DNA of 64,000 nucleotides, from the NCBI RefSeq assembly GCF_009915155.1, contig NZ_JAABLM010000001.1, forward strand, positions 248,001 through 312,000, given 5' to 3'. Origin of the DNA: Flavobacterium ichthyis (GTDB taxonomy: Bacteria; Bacteroidota; Bacteroidia; Flavobacteriales; Flavobacteriaceae). Of this stretch, positions 38,443-48,179 are shown in pieces; positions within the stretch are counted from its first letter, which is position 1, and the number at the start of each line of letters is the position of its first letter. The notes beneath the pieces are model-generated. The model ran no database searches. It was not told the origin of the DNA and saw nothing but the letters and a program-made list of their open reading frames with translations. The position numbers were made by a program, and so were the translations under genes.

Positions 38443-40482
38443 ATGAAAAAAATATTTATTCTATCAAGCTTGTTTCTTACAATGGTTATGCAAGCACAAG
38501 ACAGACCTCAACCAAAACCAGGACCAGCTCCTGTAATTAATATTGGAAAACCAACTACTTTTGAACTTAAAAATGGTTTAAAAGTATTGGTTGTTGAAAA
38601 CAATAAATTACCACGCGTTTCTTACAACTTAACGTTAGATAACGCTCCTTATGCAGAAGGAAATAAAAAAGGTGTTTCGGATATTACCAGTGCTTTGATT
38701 GGTAGTGGAACCAAAAAAATGCCCAAAGATAAGTTTAATGAAGAAATCGATTTCCTTGGAGCAAACATTGGTTTCAGTGCTAATGGTGCATATGCCAGCG
38801 GATTAAGCAAATATTCTGACAGAATATTGGAATTAATGGCAGATGGTGCTTTAAATTCTGTGTTTACTCAAGAAGAATTTGACAAGGAAAAAGCCAAATT
38901 AATTGAAGGATTAAAAACACAAGAAAAAAGCGTTCAGGCTGTTGCAGGTCGTGTGGAAGATGTATTATTTTACGGAAAAACACACCCTTCTGGAGAATAT
39001 TTAACAGAAGAAACCATCAACAACGTAACCTTAAACGATGCAATCCTAAACTATACTACGTATTTTGTCCCGGCAAATGCTTACTTAGTGGTAATTGGTG
39101 ACGTAAAAACCAAAGACGTTAAAAAATCTATCCAAAAATATTTTGGTTCATGGAGAAAAGCAACCGCTCCAAACATTAAATACAACGATCCAAAAGACGT
39201 TCAATACACGCAAATTAATTTCGTGGACATGCCAAACGCTGTTCAATCAGAAATTGCTTTAGTAAACGTTTCCAACCTAAAAATGACTGACAAAGATTAT
39301 TTTGCAGTGCTTTTGGCCAACCAAGTAATAGGTGGAGATTTCAACAGTTATCTAAACATGAACCTTCGTGAAGCACACGGATGGACTTACGGAGCACGAT
39401 CAAGCATTTATGGAAACAAATATGTTGGAAAATGGAAAGCTTCAACACAAGTTCGAAACACTGTAACTGATAGCGCTGTTGTAGAATTTTTCAAAGAAAT
39501 CAAAAGAATCCGTACCGAAAAAGTATCGGATGAAATGTTGAAAAACGTTAAAGCAGGATACGTAGGAAACTTCGTAATGCAAATCCAAAAACCAGGAACT
39601 ATCGCTCGCTATGCATTGTTGACGCAAACGCAAAACCTTCCAGCAGATTTCTACGAAAACTACATAAAAAACATCAACGCTGTTACTGCAGAAGACATTC
39701 AACGTGTGGCTAACAAATATTTCTTGGCCGATAATATGCGTGTTTTCATTACAGGAAAAGCAGCCGATGTATTACCAGGTTTAGAAAAACTAGGAATGCC
39801 TATCATGTATTTCGATAAATTTGGTAACCCAATCGACAAACCAGTTGCCAAAAAAGAAGTTCCGGCAGGTGTTACCGCAAAAACAGTTTTCGATAATTAC
39901 ATCAAAGCAATTGGTGGCGAAACAGCGGTTAAAGCTATAAAAAGTATCGCAATCAAAGGAACCGGTTCCGCACAAGGCATGACAATCGACTACCATAAAA
40001 AAGCCACAAACACCGGAAAATCTAGCGAAGGACTTTCAGTAATGGGACAATCCATGAAAAAAGTTTTCAACGGAAAAGAAGGTTACCAAGCTCAAGGACC
40101 ACAAAAAATGCCTTTGGATGCTCAAGAAAATGCGGACATGAAATTCTATGCAAACGCTTTCCCAGAATTGACTTTAGCAACAAAATCAGGCATCGCAGTT
40201 ACCGGAATCGAATCTATCGAAGGTAGCGACGCTTACGTAATAACAGACGGCGAAACCAAAATGTTTTACGATGTAAAAACAGGTCTAAAAGTTGCCGAAA
40301 GCCAAGAAGTTGAAATGGCTCCAGGACAAAAAATGACACTCTTAACGCCATTCTCAGATTACCGTGACGTAAAAGGAATCAAAATTCCACACAAATCATC
40401 ACTAAACATCGGAATCGAAATTCCAATTGAAATTTCAGAAGTTAAAATCAACGAAGGTGTAACCGACGCAGATTTCAACTAA
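38443..40482 (+). CDS. M16 non-catalytic partner with extra C-terminal domain
   Basis: 679 residues. Signal peptide (MQAQ end), then an M16 pair of domains in which HxxEH is missing, while the R/Y-containing GWTYGARSS substrate-binding motif of the partner subunit is kept. From about residue 480 an additional 190-residue beta-rich domain (KTVFDNYIKAIGGETAVKAIKSI...) resembles LolA-like/outer-membrane lipoprotein-sorting domains. Works with the preceding subunit. Confidence 0.92.
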   Translation: MKKIFILSSLFLTMVMQAQDRPQPKPGPAPVINIGKPTTFELKNGLKVLVVENNKLPRVSYNLTLDNAPYAEGNKKGVSDITSALIGSGTKKMPKDKFNEEIDFLGANIGFSANGAYASGLSKYSDRILELMADGALNSVFTQEEFDKEKAKLIEGLKTQEKSVQAVAGRVEDVLFYGKTHPSGEYLTEETINNVTLNDAILNYTTYFVPANAYLVVIGDVKTKDVKKSIQKYFGSWRKATAPNIKYNDPKDVQYTQINFVDMPNAVQSEIALVNVSNLKMTDKDYFAVLLANQVIGGDFNSYLNMNLREAHGWTYGARSSIYGNKYVGKWKASTQVRNTVTDSAVVEFFKEIKRIRTEKVSDEMLKNVKAGYVGNFVMQIQKPGTIARYALLTQTQNLPADFYENYIKNINAVTAEDIQRVANKYFLADNMRVFITGKAADVLPGLEKLGMPIMYFDKFGNPIDKPVAKKEVPAGVTAKTVFDNYIKAIGGETAVKAIKSIAIKGTGSAQGMTIDYHKKATNTGKSSEGLSVMGQSMKKVFNGKEGYQAQGPQKMPLDAQENADMKFYANAFPELTLATKSGIAVTGIESIEGSDAYVITDGETKMFYDVKTGLKVAESQEVEMAPGQKMTLLTPFSDYRDVKGIKIPHKSSLNIGIEIPIEISEVKINEGVTDADFN

Positions 40483-40501
40483 GAAATAAATAAATTGAAA
40501 T

Positions 40502-40531
40502 GAAAACCGTCAGCAATGGCGGTTTTTTTTG
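40502..40531 (+). terminator. terminator of the M16 operon
   Basis: Stem aaaaccg-tc / tggcggtttt followed by T8. Confidence 0.75.
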
Positions 40532-40584
40532 TGCCATTTTTTGTTTGAAGCTCTGGGACTAGACATTTTTTTTAAACCATATTC

Positions 40585-40617
40585 CTGCTTCTCCCGAAAC
40601 TTCGGGACGGGGCTAAT
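40585..40617 (-). repeat. partial family-2 repeat
   Basis: Read on the minus strand: ttagccccgtcccgaagttt then cgggagaag. Only the first arm and inner palindrome of the family are present. Confidence 0.55.
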
Positions 40618-40757
40618 TAAACACAAAAGGAATTTTTTTTATAGGGTTTGGAAGTTGAAGAATTAAGAGTTGAAAATCTAAGGTAAAAAGTAAAATCCAA
40701 TAAAAACGATCTCAATTCTTAAATCTTAAAACATAAATATAAATTCCTATATCCAAA

Positions 40758-41624
40758 TCATTTCTTCGCCGAAAGGTAAACCCCAACCAATACAATCAAA
40801 CCGCCTAAACCTTGCCAAACAGATAATATTTCACCATCAGCAAATCCCCAGAAACAAGCAATCAAAGGCAATAAATAAGTAACAGATGAAGCAAAAATAG
40901 GCGAAGAAATTTGAATTAATTTAAAATAAATTACATTAGCAATACAAGTACCCATAATTGCTAAAATGCCCACATAAATCATCGCTTGCTGTACGCTTTC
41001 CTGATGAACAACTGGCATAAAATCGGTGCAAAATAAAATGACCAAGGCTGGAATGAGTAGTACCGAAAAATTCCCAACGGTAATACTCACAGGATTCAAA
41101 TCCGATAAATATTTTTTAATCAAATTTACATTTATAGAATAACACACTGCTCCCGCAACTGCCAAAAGCGCAAACCAATAATTTTGTCCCGGATGGTTAA
41201 TTGCACCACTAAATATAAGTAAACAACTTCCTGCCAAACCTAAGATCACGCCAAACAATTGTCTTCTTTGAAATCCTAATCCAAATATCGTCACACCTAA
41301 AACTAGAGTACCTAAAGGCGTTAATGAATTTAAAATCGCACTAATCGAACTATCAATTTCCGTTTGCGCCATCGAAAATAAAAAAGCCGGAAAAAATGTA
41401 CCCGTAAAAGCCGTGATCGCAATATACTTCCATTGAAAATGTTTAATTTTTGCCAAACTTTTAAAACCAATCACCAGCAAAAAAGTAGCCGCAAAAATCA
41501 TTCGTAAAGACCCCAGTTGAAAAGGGTTTAAACCTACTAAACCTTTCTTGATTAAAATAAAAGAACTTCCCCAAATCAGCGAAAGAACCACTAAGAAAAA
41601 CCATTTGTTTTGCAGCGATTTCAT
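40758..41624 (-). CDS. EamA/DMT-family transporter
   Basis: 288 residues, ten hydrophobic helices in two EamA repeats (SLIWGSSFILIKKGL in the first, LPLIACFWGFADGE in the second). A drug/metabolite transporter superfamily exporter of unknown substrate. It starts 3 bp after dtd on the same strand, so it is the third gene of an rsgA-dtd-eamA unit. Confidence 0.92.
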   Translation of the reverse strand: MKSLQNKWFFLVVLSLIWGSSFILIKKGLVGLNPFQLGSLRMIFAATFLLVIGFKSLAKIKHFQWKYIAITAFTGTFFPAFLFSMAQTEIDSSISAILNSLTPLGTLVLGVTIFGLGFQRRQLFGVILGLAGSCLLIFSGAINHPGQNYWFALLAVAGAVCYSINVNLIKKYLSDLNPVSITVGNFSVLLIPALVILFCTDFMPVVHQESVQQAMIYVGILAIMGTCIANVIYFKLIQISSPIFASSVTYLLPLIACFWGFADGEILSVWQGLGGLIVLVGVYLSAKK

Positions 41625-41627
41625 ATG

Positions 41628-42080
41628 CTATTCGCGGTTTTTGGTATCAATAAAAATAGTAACTGGGCCATCGTTTAAAAGCGAAACTTTCATATCAGCA
41701 CCAAATTTCCCGGTCTGGATTTTTTTGCCAAAATCAAATTCCAATTGCTTTAAAAATTTCTCGTAAAGCGGGATGGCTACTTCCGGTTTCGCTGCTTTAA
41801 TGTAAGAAGGTCGGTTTCCTTTTTTGGTTGCTGCATGAAGCGTAAATTGACTTACTACAATTATTTCGCCATCAATATCTTTAGCGGAAAGATTCATCAC
41901 GCCATTTTCATCACCAAATATTCTGAGGTTGCAAATTTTTGGCGAAAGCCACGAAATATCATCCTGATCATCATGGTCTTCAAACCCAACCAACACCAGC
42001 AAACCATAGCCAATTTCGCTGATTTTTTCACCGTCAACTGTTACCGAAGCTTCCGAAACTCTTTGAATAATTGCCCGCAT
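41628..42080 (-). CDS. dtd: D-aminoacyl-tRNA deacylase
   Basis: 150 residues, complete. It removes D-amino acids (and Gly from tRNA-Ala) from mischarged tRNAs. Catalytic-site motifs SQFTL and NDGPVT are intact, as is the start MRAIIQRVSEASV. Its ATG abuts the rsgA stop with no gap. Confidence 0.97.
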   Translation of the reverse strand: MRAIIQRVSEASVTVDGEKISEIGYGLLVLVGFEDHDDQDDISWLSPKICNLRIFGDENGVMNLSAKDIDGEIIVVSQFTLHAATKKGNRPSYIKAAKPEVAIPLYEKFLKQLEFDFGKKIQTGKFGADMKVSLLNDGPVTIFIDTKNRE

Positions 42081-43046
42081 TTATTGTAAATTTTCGCCTT
42101 TATCACTGTAATCATCCGTTCGGTAATGCTCGTCTTCGCCTTCTAAAATTTGCAAATAACTTCGGTAACGCGACCAAGCAATTTCGTTAGTATCCAAGGC
42201 TTCTTTCACAGCACAATTCGGTTCCTCTTTGTGCAAACAATTATTGAATTTACATTGGTCTTTCAACGCAAAAAATTCCGGAAAATAATCACCCACTTCG
42301 TCTTTTTCCATATCCACAATCCCAAAACCCTTGATTCCTGGCGTGTCGATAATTTTAGCATTGAAAGGTAAATCGTACATTTCTGCAAAAGTGGTCGTGT
42401 GTTGTCCTTGTTTGCTTTGCTCAGAAATTATGGTTGTTTTTAAATCCAAAGTTGGTTCAAGAGCATTGGCTAAAGTAGATTTTCCCACGCCTGAATGTCC
42501 GGAAAACATCGATACTTTTCCCCCCATCATTTCTTTCAGTTGCTCAATTCCTTTATTTACCACACTCGAAATTCTCAGACATTCATACCCAATTTTCGAA
42601 TAAATGTATTGTAAAAATAATTGTTCATCTTCTGTAGCTTCGTCGTAAGTGTCAATTTTGTTAAAAACCAAAACGGCTTCAATACCATAAGCCTCAGCAG
42701 TTACCAAAAAACGGTCAATAAAACTTGTGGTTGTTGGCGGATTGTTAATGGTAATGAGCAAAAAAACCTGATCAATATTAGAAGCAATGATGTGAACTTG
42801 TTTCGAGAGGTTTACAGATTTTCTAACAATATAATTTTTACGGTCGTGAATGTGGTGGATAATTCCAACGGTTTTGTCGGCAGATTCGTCTAAGTCAAAA
42901 TCTACAAGGTCGCCAACGGCAATTGGATTGGTACTTTTGAGGCCATGCATTCGGAATTTTCCCTTGATTCGGCACTCAAAAAAATCGCCTTCGTGAGTTT
43001 TCACCACGTACCAGCTTCCGGTAGATTTATAGACAGTTCCCGTCAT
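42081..43046 (-). CDS. rsgA: ribosome small-subunit-dependent GTPase A
   Basis: 321 residues. An N-terminal OB fold (about 1-70) is followed by a circularly permuted GTPase domain (NKID before GHSGVGKSTL, DTPGIKGFG) and the C-terminal zinc finger (CKFNNCLHKEEPNCAV). It matures the 30S subunit. First gene of the unit with dtd and the EamA transporter gene. A possible -7 box TAATTTTG lies at 43086-43079. Confidence 0.97.
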   Translation of the reverse strand: MTGTVYKSTGSWYVVKTHEGDFFECRIKGKFRMHGLKSTNPIAVGDLVDFDLDESADKTVGIIHHIHDRKNYIVRKSVNLSKQVHIIASNIDQVFLLITINNPPTTTSFIDRFLVTAEAYGIEAVLVFNKIDTYDEATEDEQLFLQYIYSKIGYECLRISSVVNKGIEQLKEMMGGKVSMFSGHSGVGKSTLANALEPTLDLKTTIISEQSKQGQHTTTFAEMYDLPFNAKIIDTPGIKGFGIVDMEKDEVGDYFPEFFALKDQCKFNNCLHKEEPNCAVKEALDTNEIAWSRYRSYLQILEGEDEHYRTDDYSDKGENLQ

Positions 43047-43148
43047 TCACAAAAAAATAAGTCTTAAAAGTTAAAGGGCAAAATTACGCTTTTCAAGCCG
43101 AAATTTGTTGTAAACCCATTAAAATTTAAGACTTATCAAAAAAATATT

Positions 43149-46100
43149 TTAGATTAAAATCTCTGCCAAAACTTCGTTTTCTCTTACGTTAGAAAGCTGA
43201 ATGGTTTTAATTTCTTTTGAGATTTTACCGGCTTTGTTGGTATAAATTTCAATCATCACGGTTGCAGGACCGTTTTCGGTTAATTGGCTTTCGCCAAAAT
43301 AATTCGTTTTCAACACGTATTTCCCTTTGGTGGCATTGCGAAGCAAATATTGTTCTGGACCATAACCTTGTGTAAAATCTTTAGAAAAACGAGCACCAAT
43401 TTCCGTTTCGTTATTACCGTAATAACATTCTTCTCCGGTAGGTTCAATTACGTGCAAATCAAGATCCACATCCATCAAATTCCAGTTCATCACCACCCGT
43501 ATGTCCACTGGCATTTTGCTCAAATATTTTTTGTCGAGCTTACCTGTTTTCACATTGGTGTTTTGGGCAATTCGGTTTAAATCCATCAAAATGATATCTT
43601 CAACACCAGCATATTGACCTGTCATTTCTCCATAATAATTCACCTCCAAAGCTTTTACCAATTGATCAAAAGCTTCTTGATTTTTTCCACCATCTTCTAG
43701 TGCCAAAGCATAATCCCGAAGACTTTGCGGTTCGTGTTCACGCCATTGTGCAATTTTAGAAGCGGTAAAAATCGCATCGTCATAACTTTTCCATTGGCGA
43801 AAAGTGTAGCTTAAAGTTTTATAAAGTTGATGATTTTCTAACCCTAAATCGGCAATATTGCTCAAAACCTGCAACGCTTGCTCAGTATTGCCTTGATTGT
43901 GGAAAAAATGCGCCACATCAAAATAAAAACTTGGGTTGCGTTCCTGGTCTTTTTTCAGTTCCAAATAAATGTCGTACTGTTTTTCTTTTTCGGCGGAAGC
44001 CAAAACTTTTAAATACAAACGATCCGGATTCCAAGATTTTTCATTTTTATTTTTGGTAGCAATCACAATGGCACCATTTGCAGCACGATTACCATAAATT
44101 GCAGTTGCCACGTCTCCTTTCAAAATATTTGCCGAAATCACCTCATCTGAATCAATATCGGAAACTGTTCCATTAAAAATTTCTCCGTTAACGATAATCA
44201 ATGGTTTTATTTCTGCCGAGATACTCGAATTTCCCCGAATCGCAATCACGTCATCCTGAACTTGAACACCCGAAACTTTTCCTTCCAAAGCGTTAATCAC
44301 ATCATTTTGTACAGATTTATCCATCACCTCAGCTTGTAATGATTGCGTAGCATTTACAACATTCCTCCTTATATTTGACTGATATCCAGCAACCACAACT
44401 TCCTCTATAACAGTTTCGCTCTTTTCCATTTCCTTTTCGTCATGAACAACATGGGCTACAGTTGGCGCGTGCGTCTTTTTAGGCAACTTAACTTTTTTCT
44501 GAGCAATGTATTTTTTATCGGCTTTCCACCAGGTTTGCAATCCGTTGAAATAACTTTCTATATTTTCCCAATTGCTTCTTTTTGTAGCCAAAAAATTATC
44601 TTGCTGTTGTTTTTTGATTCGGTCAAATTCCGGTCTTAATTCTGCTGGAGGCAAAATGTCATAAGCAATGTAATCTCGAATATCTTCCAACACAATCAAT
44701 GAAGTATTTCGGGTTACGATACCAAATTTTTTGCCCAACATTTCAATTTCTTCTGCATTTTTTTGGTACAAAATTTCTAAATCGGCAATTTTTTTCTGTG
44801 CCCAAAGTTTTTCAACGCTAATCATATCTGTTCTTTGTGAAGCCAAATCCAGCGTGATTTTTTTTTCTTGCTGAACGTTTCCATCTGTTCCAAATTGCAG
44901 CGTGATTTCAGTTAAACCTGAAAGCGAAATTCCGGCAAAACTAAAATTCCCCGAAACCGGAGTTCCTTTAGAAGGAAAAATTTCCATCACCGAAATATTT
45001 TCTTTGATGCCCAAAAATTTCAGACTCGAAAATTTCATTTTTGTAATGGCTTCATCGGTAGAAATTTGATTCAAATTCAAAAAATTTCCACCAGAATTTT
45101 GTGCTGTAAAATTAAGCATTGCAAAATCTGCTGAAGCCGACGACGTGATGGTGTGAATTATTTTTTTGGTTTTTGGCAAAATGTTTTCACTCAAGGAAGA
45201 AAGTCCATCCGTGAAGAAAAAATATTCTTCTTCATTGCCCCATTTTACTTCAGAAAATCTTGTGCCACCATCGTATTTTGCGGTTTGCAAAGCCGTTTGC
45301 AATTCGTTCCAATTCCCGTTTACCACATTAAATTCTTTTTGTTTTTTAAACTGATAATTCAAGAAATACAAGGTTACTTTTGAGTTTTTTACCTCCTGAA
45401 AATAAGAATTCAAAAACGCAATTTCTTTGGCGTAATTTTTATTTTTTGCGCTAAGCGAATTGTCCCATATTAAGCCAATTGACTTAGGTTGAGAACGGAT
45501 TATCTTTTTTGCTTCCACAAAAGTGTTACCATAAAAATAATGCTGACCTCCCACATTTTCCATAAATACCGAAGAAATGTCTTGGCTTGTTGGAATTTGA
45601 ATCGTGAGATTTTCATCGGGTTGATAATTTGTTTTGGCAATATTCGCCTCAAAATTTTGATTCCATTCTGTAAAAACAATGTCACTCCCCGAAATTTCTG
45701 TAGTTGAAGGTTTTTTTGCGGCACCAACCACGGTAATTTTCAAATTAAATTTATCAAGTTTTTTAGGATAACGACTTAAAAATTGGTAGCCCAAATTGTT
45801 TGGATCAAGCTTGTTCAACTCTTGTTCATAGCCAATTAACACAATTCTTTTATTGTTTGGCATTAGTGGATAAATGCGTGTTTTAAAATTATTTCCGTCC
45901 ACTTTTTCAAGCAAACCCGGATCTACTCTACGATGTTCTATGGCTTCAAACACTTGTTTACCCTTGCTTTTATTCACCGGAACGGCATCGCGCATTTTGC
46001 CGTTGATGTCAATGGCATAACGTGAAACCGATACATTTTCCGGCAACGGAAAAATTAATTCTGCTTCCATTTGTCGGTTGGAGGCGTTAAAAAAATGCAT

Positions 46101-46304
46101 TTCGGCGGTGGTGTAAGCGATATTGCCCACGATTTTCACGTTGAGCGATAATTCGGTTAAACGCACTTTTTCGGCATTTTCACCTTTTACAGAAAGTTCC
46201 GGACTTTGGGCAAAAGTGTTTCCAAAAATTAGAATTGTGAAAATAGCATTTATAATTTTTTTAAAAAAATTGAAATTTCCAGCTTGGAAGTTGTTTGATT
46301 TCAT
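43149..46304 (-). CDS. VIT/vWA protein with embedded TonB-plug-like, TPR and DUF2135 domains
   Basis: 1051 residues. A signal peptide (ends FGNTFAQ) is followed by a VIT domain (about 35-160), a vWA-like region (about 275-420), then about 670-760 a plug-like domain (EEVVVAGYQSNIRRNVVN, RGNSSISAEIKPLIIVNGE, AIYGNRAANGAIVI) as at the N-terminus of SusC receptors but without a barrel. TPR-like helices (about 785-910) and a C-terminal DUF2135 domain (about 940-1035) follow. VIT-vWA proteins bind partners by a metal-ion site. The whole probably acts as a periplasmic assembly platform; function unknown. Confidence 0.87.
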   Translation of the reverse strand: MKSNNFQAGNFNFFKKIINAIFTILIFGNTFAQSPELSVKGENAEKVRLTELSLNVKIVGNIAYTTAEMHFFNASNRQMEAELIFPLPENVSVSRYAIDINGKMRDAVPVNKSKGKQVFEAIEHRRVDPGLLEKVDGNNFKTRIYPLMPNNKRIVLIGYEQELNKLDPNNLGYQFLSRYPKKLDKFNLKITVVGAAKKPSTTEISGSDIVFTEWNQNFEANIAKTNYQPDENLTIQIPTSQDISSVFMENVGGQHYFYGNTFVEAKKIIRSQPKSIGLIWDNSLSAKNKNYAKEIAFLNSYFQEVKNSKVTLYFLNYQFKKQKEFNVVNGNWNELQTALQTAKYDGGTRFSEVKWGNEEEYFFFTDGLSSLSENILPKTKKIIHTITSSASADFAMLNFTAQNSGGNFLNLNQISTDEAITKMKFSSLKFLGIKENISVMEIFPSKGTPVSGNFSFAGISLSGLTEITLQFGTDGNVQQEKKITLDLASQRTDMISVEKLWAQKKIADLEILYQKNAEEIEMLGKKFGIVTRNTSLIVLEDIRDYIAYDILPPAELRPEFDRIKKQQQDNFLATKRSNWENIESYFNGLQTWWKADKKYIAQKKVKLPKKTHAPTVAHVVHDEKEMEKSETVIEEVVVAGYQSNIRRNVVNATQSLQAEVMDKSVQNDVINALEGKVSGVQVQDDVIAIRGNSSISAEIKPLIIVNGEIFNGTVSDIDSDEVISANILKGDVATAIYGNRAANGAIVIATKNKNEKSWNPDRLYLKVLASAEKEKQYDIYLELKKDQERNPSFYFDVAHFFHNQGNTEQALQVLSNIADLGLENHQLYKTLSYTFRQWKSYDDAIFTASKIAQWREHEPQSLRDYALALEDGGKNQEAFDQLVKALEVNYYGEMTGQYAGVEDIILMDLNRIAQNTNVKTGKLDKKYLSKMPVDIRVVMNWNLMDVDLDLHVIEPTGEECYYGNNETEIGARFSKDFTQGYGPEQYLLRNATKGKYVLKTNYFGESQLTENGPATVMIEIYTNKAGKISKEIKTIQLSNVRENEVLAEILI

Positions 46305-46435
46305 GACGCAAAATTTTAAAGGTTGCTTATTTTTTAAAGAGCATAAAAAATTGCGAAAGGTTGGAAAAAGAAAAATAGTATTGCATAAAAAAACCTTAAC
46401 ACGTTAAATATCAAGACTTTTTTTATTATTTTTTA

Positions 46436-47518
46436 TTATTGATTTAAAATTCTTTCTTGATGACTAATGCTTTCTTGGTGAATTGCCTTAAATAATTGGT
46501 GGATAAACTCTTCGCTTAAACCTAAATCGGCTCCGGAAGTTTTCATCTTTTCAAGAATTTCTGTCCAGCGATGATTTTGCAAAAGCGCCACATTTTCTTC
46601 ACGTTTCAAACTGCCAATTGATTCGGAAACTTTCATTCTTTTCCCCAAGAGCTCCAAAATTTTGGTGTCGTATTCATCAATATCCACACGTAAACGGTTG
46701 AGTTTTTCATTAAACTCTTCGCCGTCTTCGGTTTTTTTTCTAACAATTAAATTTTTGCAAATTTCCTTCAACTGAGTTGGCGTTACTTGTTGAGCCGCAT
46801 CACTCCAAGCATTATCAGGATCACAATGGGTTTCGATCATCAAACCGTCATAATTAAGGTCTAAGGCTTGTTGGGACACTTTTTGAATCATGTCGCGTTT
46901 GCCTGTAATATGCGAAGGATCGCAAATAAGCGGCAAATCGGGAAATTTATTTTGCAGTTCAATCGCCAATTGCCACTCCGGAATGTTGCGGTATTTGGTT
47001 TTTTCGTAAGTGGAAAATCCACGATGGATCACGCCTAAATTTTTAATTCCAGCATTGTAAAGCCTTTCGACACCACCAAGCCAAAGCGCCAAATCCGGAT
47101 TCACAGGATTTTTTACCAGTACAATTTTGGTTGTATTTTTTAACGCATCCGCAATTTCCTGAACCGCAAAAGGATTTACAGTTGTTCTGGCGCCAATCCA
47201 CAAAACGTCAATATCGTGTTCCAATGCTAACTTAACGTGGGCTGCAGTTGCTACTTCTGTCGCCAATAAAAGTCCGGTTTCGGCTTTGGCTTTTTGCAGC
47301 CATTTTAAACCAATGGCACCAACGCCTTCAAAACCTCCGGGACGTGTTCTCGGCTTCCAGATTCCGGCTCGAAAAATGGAAACATCAGTATCTTTTAATT
47401 CATGTGCAATTTTCAGCACTTGTTCTTCGGTTTCGGCACTGCAAGGTCCTGCAATAACCAAAGGATGTGAGAGGTTAAAATTGTCAAGCCAAGTGCGGAA
47501 TTGAGTGGAGTTTTGCAT
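46436..47518 (-). CDS. bifunctional DAHP synthase / chorismate mutase type II
   Basis: About 360 residues. Residues 1-260 are a DAHP synthase of the AroF/KDPS-like class (LVIAGPCSAET, FRAGIWKPRTRPGGFEG, CDPSHITGKR). From about 275 to 355 is an AroQ-type chorismate mutase (RLRVDIDEYDTKILELLGKRMKVS). It supplies DAHP and prephenate for aromatic amino acids, and the mutase domain may serve as an allosteric sensor. The start is the methionine of MQNSTQFRTW; the six codons upstream begin with a TTG and are not convincing. Confidence 0.93.
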   Translation of the reverse strand: MQNSTQFRTWLDNFNLSHPLVIAGPCSAETEEQVLKIAHELKDTDVSIFRAGIWKPRTRPGGFEGVGAIGLKWLQKAKAETGLLLATEVATAAHVKLALEHDIDVLWIGARTTVNPFAVQEIADALKNTTKIVLVKNPVNPDLALWLGGVERLYNAGIKNLGVIHRGFSTYEKTKYRNIPEWQLAIELQNKFPDLPLICDPSHITGKRDMIQKVSQQALDLNYDGLMIETHCDPDNAWSDAAQQVTPTQLKEICKNLIVRKKTEDGEEFNEKLNRLRVDIDEYDTKILELLGKRMKVSESIGSLKREENVALLQNHRWTEILEKMKTSGADLGLSEEFIHQLFKAIHQESISHQERILNQ

Positions 47519-47600
47519 TTTTTTTATTTTAAACAAAGTTAAAGATTACATCTTTCTTTTAATTGTTTTCACCTAAATTATTATGCAAAAATTACTCCAA

Positions 47601-47628
47601 AAAAAAATCCTGAAATAATCAGGACTTT
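47601..47628 (-). terminator. terminator of the lipocalin-like gene
   Basis: Stem tcctga / tcagga with T9 on the minus strand. Confidence 0.7.
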
Positions 47629-47647
47629 GTTTCAATGTTTAAAAAAA

Positions 47648-48085
47648 TTATTGTTTTTCATAATGTAGGACATTTGAGAACAATGTTCCGCCGTCATTAT
47701 AAGTGATACTCAAAATCATTTCGTCAGAAGTTAATCTGTCAATCTCGTAAACACTATCGTTAAATGGCGCTTCGTTGTCAACGATGAAATTGTTTCCCGA
47801 AATCGACCAAGTTGTGGTTTCAAATTCTCTCACTTCGCAGGTTTCGTCATGACCAACGAAATTCAAATTTCCGTTTATTAAAATTTGTTGATAATCAGCT
47901 TTTGTGGCACATTCATTCTCATAATTTTGGAAAGCTCCTCCATTAATTGTTCCTCCTTTGATAATCCAATTTCCCACAATATTTTCTCTGGTTCGGTCTA
48001 ATTCTCCGTTCTCATTAGACGAATTGTTATCATCTGAAGAACAAGAAAAAGCTGTAAGGGCTAATAAAAATAAAAATTTTCTCAT
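47648..48085 (-). CDS. small lipocalin-like lipoprotein
   Basis: 145 residues. Lipoprotein signal (LTAFSCSSDDNNSS, with an acidic stretch after Cys that may direct it to the cell surface). The rest fits small Bacteroidota lipocalin-like lipoproteins: VGNWIIKGG at the start of the barrel, TTWSISGNNFIV in the middle and FSNVLHYEK at the end. Ligand unknown. Divergent from gldA; TATTTTTG (48113-48106) is a possible -7 box with a TTG-like element 15 bp away. Confidence 0.75.
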   Translation of the reverse strand: MRKFLFLLALTAFSCSSDDNNSSNENGELDRTRENIVGNWIIKGGTINGGAFQNYENECATKADYQQILINGNLNFVGHDETCEVREFETTTWSISGNNFIVDNEAPFNDSVYEIDRLTSDEMILSITYNDGGTLFSNVLHYEKQ

Positions 48086-48155
48086 ATTTGGTTTTTTTTG
48101 TTTTACAAAAATAGAATTTTAATTGAGCCAACCTAATTTCTTAAATATAATTAAT

Positions 48156-48163
48156 TATTTTTG
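48156..48163 (+). promoter_or_regulatory. putative gldA -7 box
   Basis: TATTTTTG fits TAnnTTTG, 16 bp before the chosen ATG; it excludes the earlier in-frame start at 48123. Confidence 0.4.
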
Positions 48164-48179
48164 TTCAAAATCGATACTT

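Noticed and set aside
48123..48179. Earlier start for gldA
   Set aside because: The extra residues do not fit the family and the TAnnTTTG box at 48156 lies inside them.
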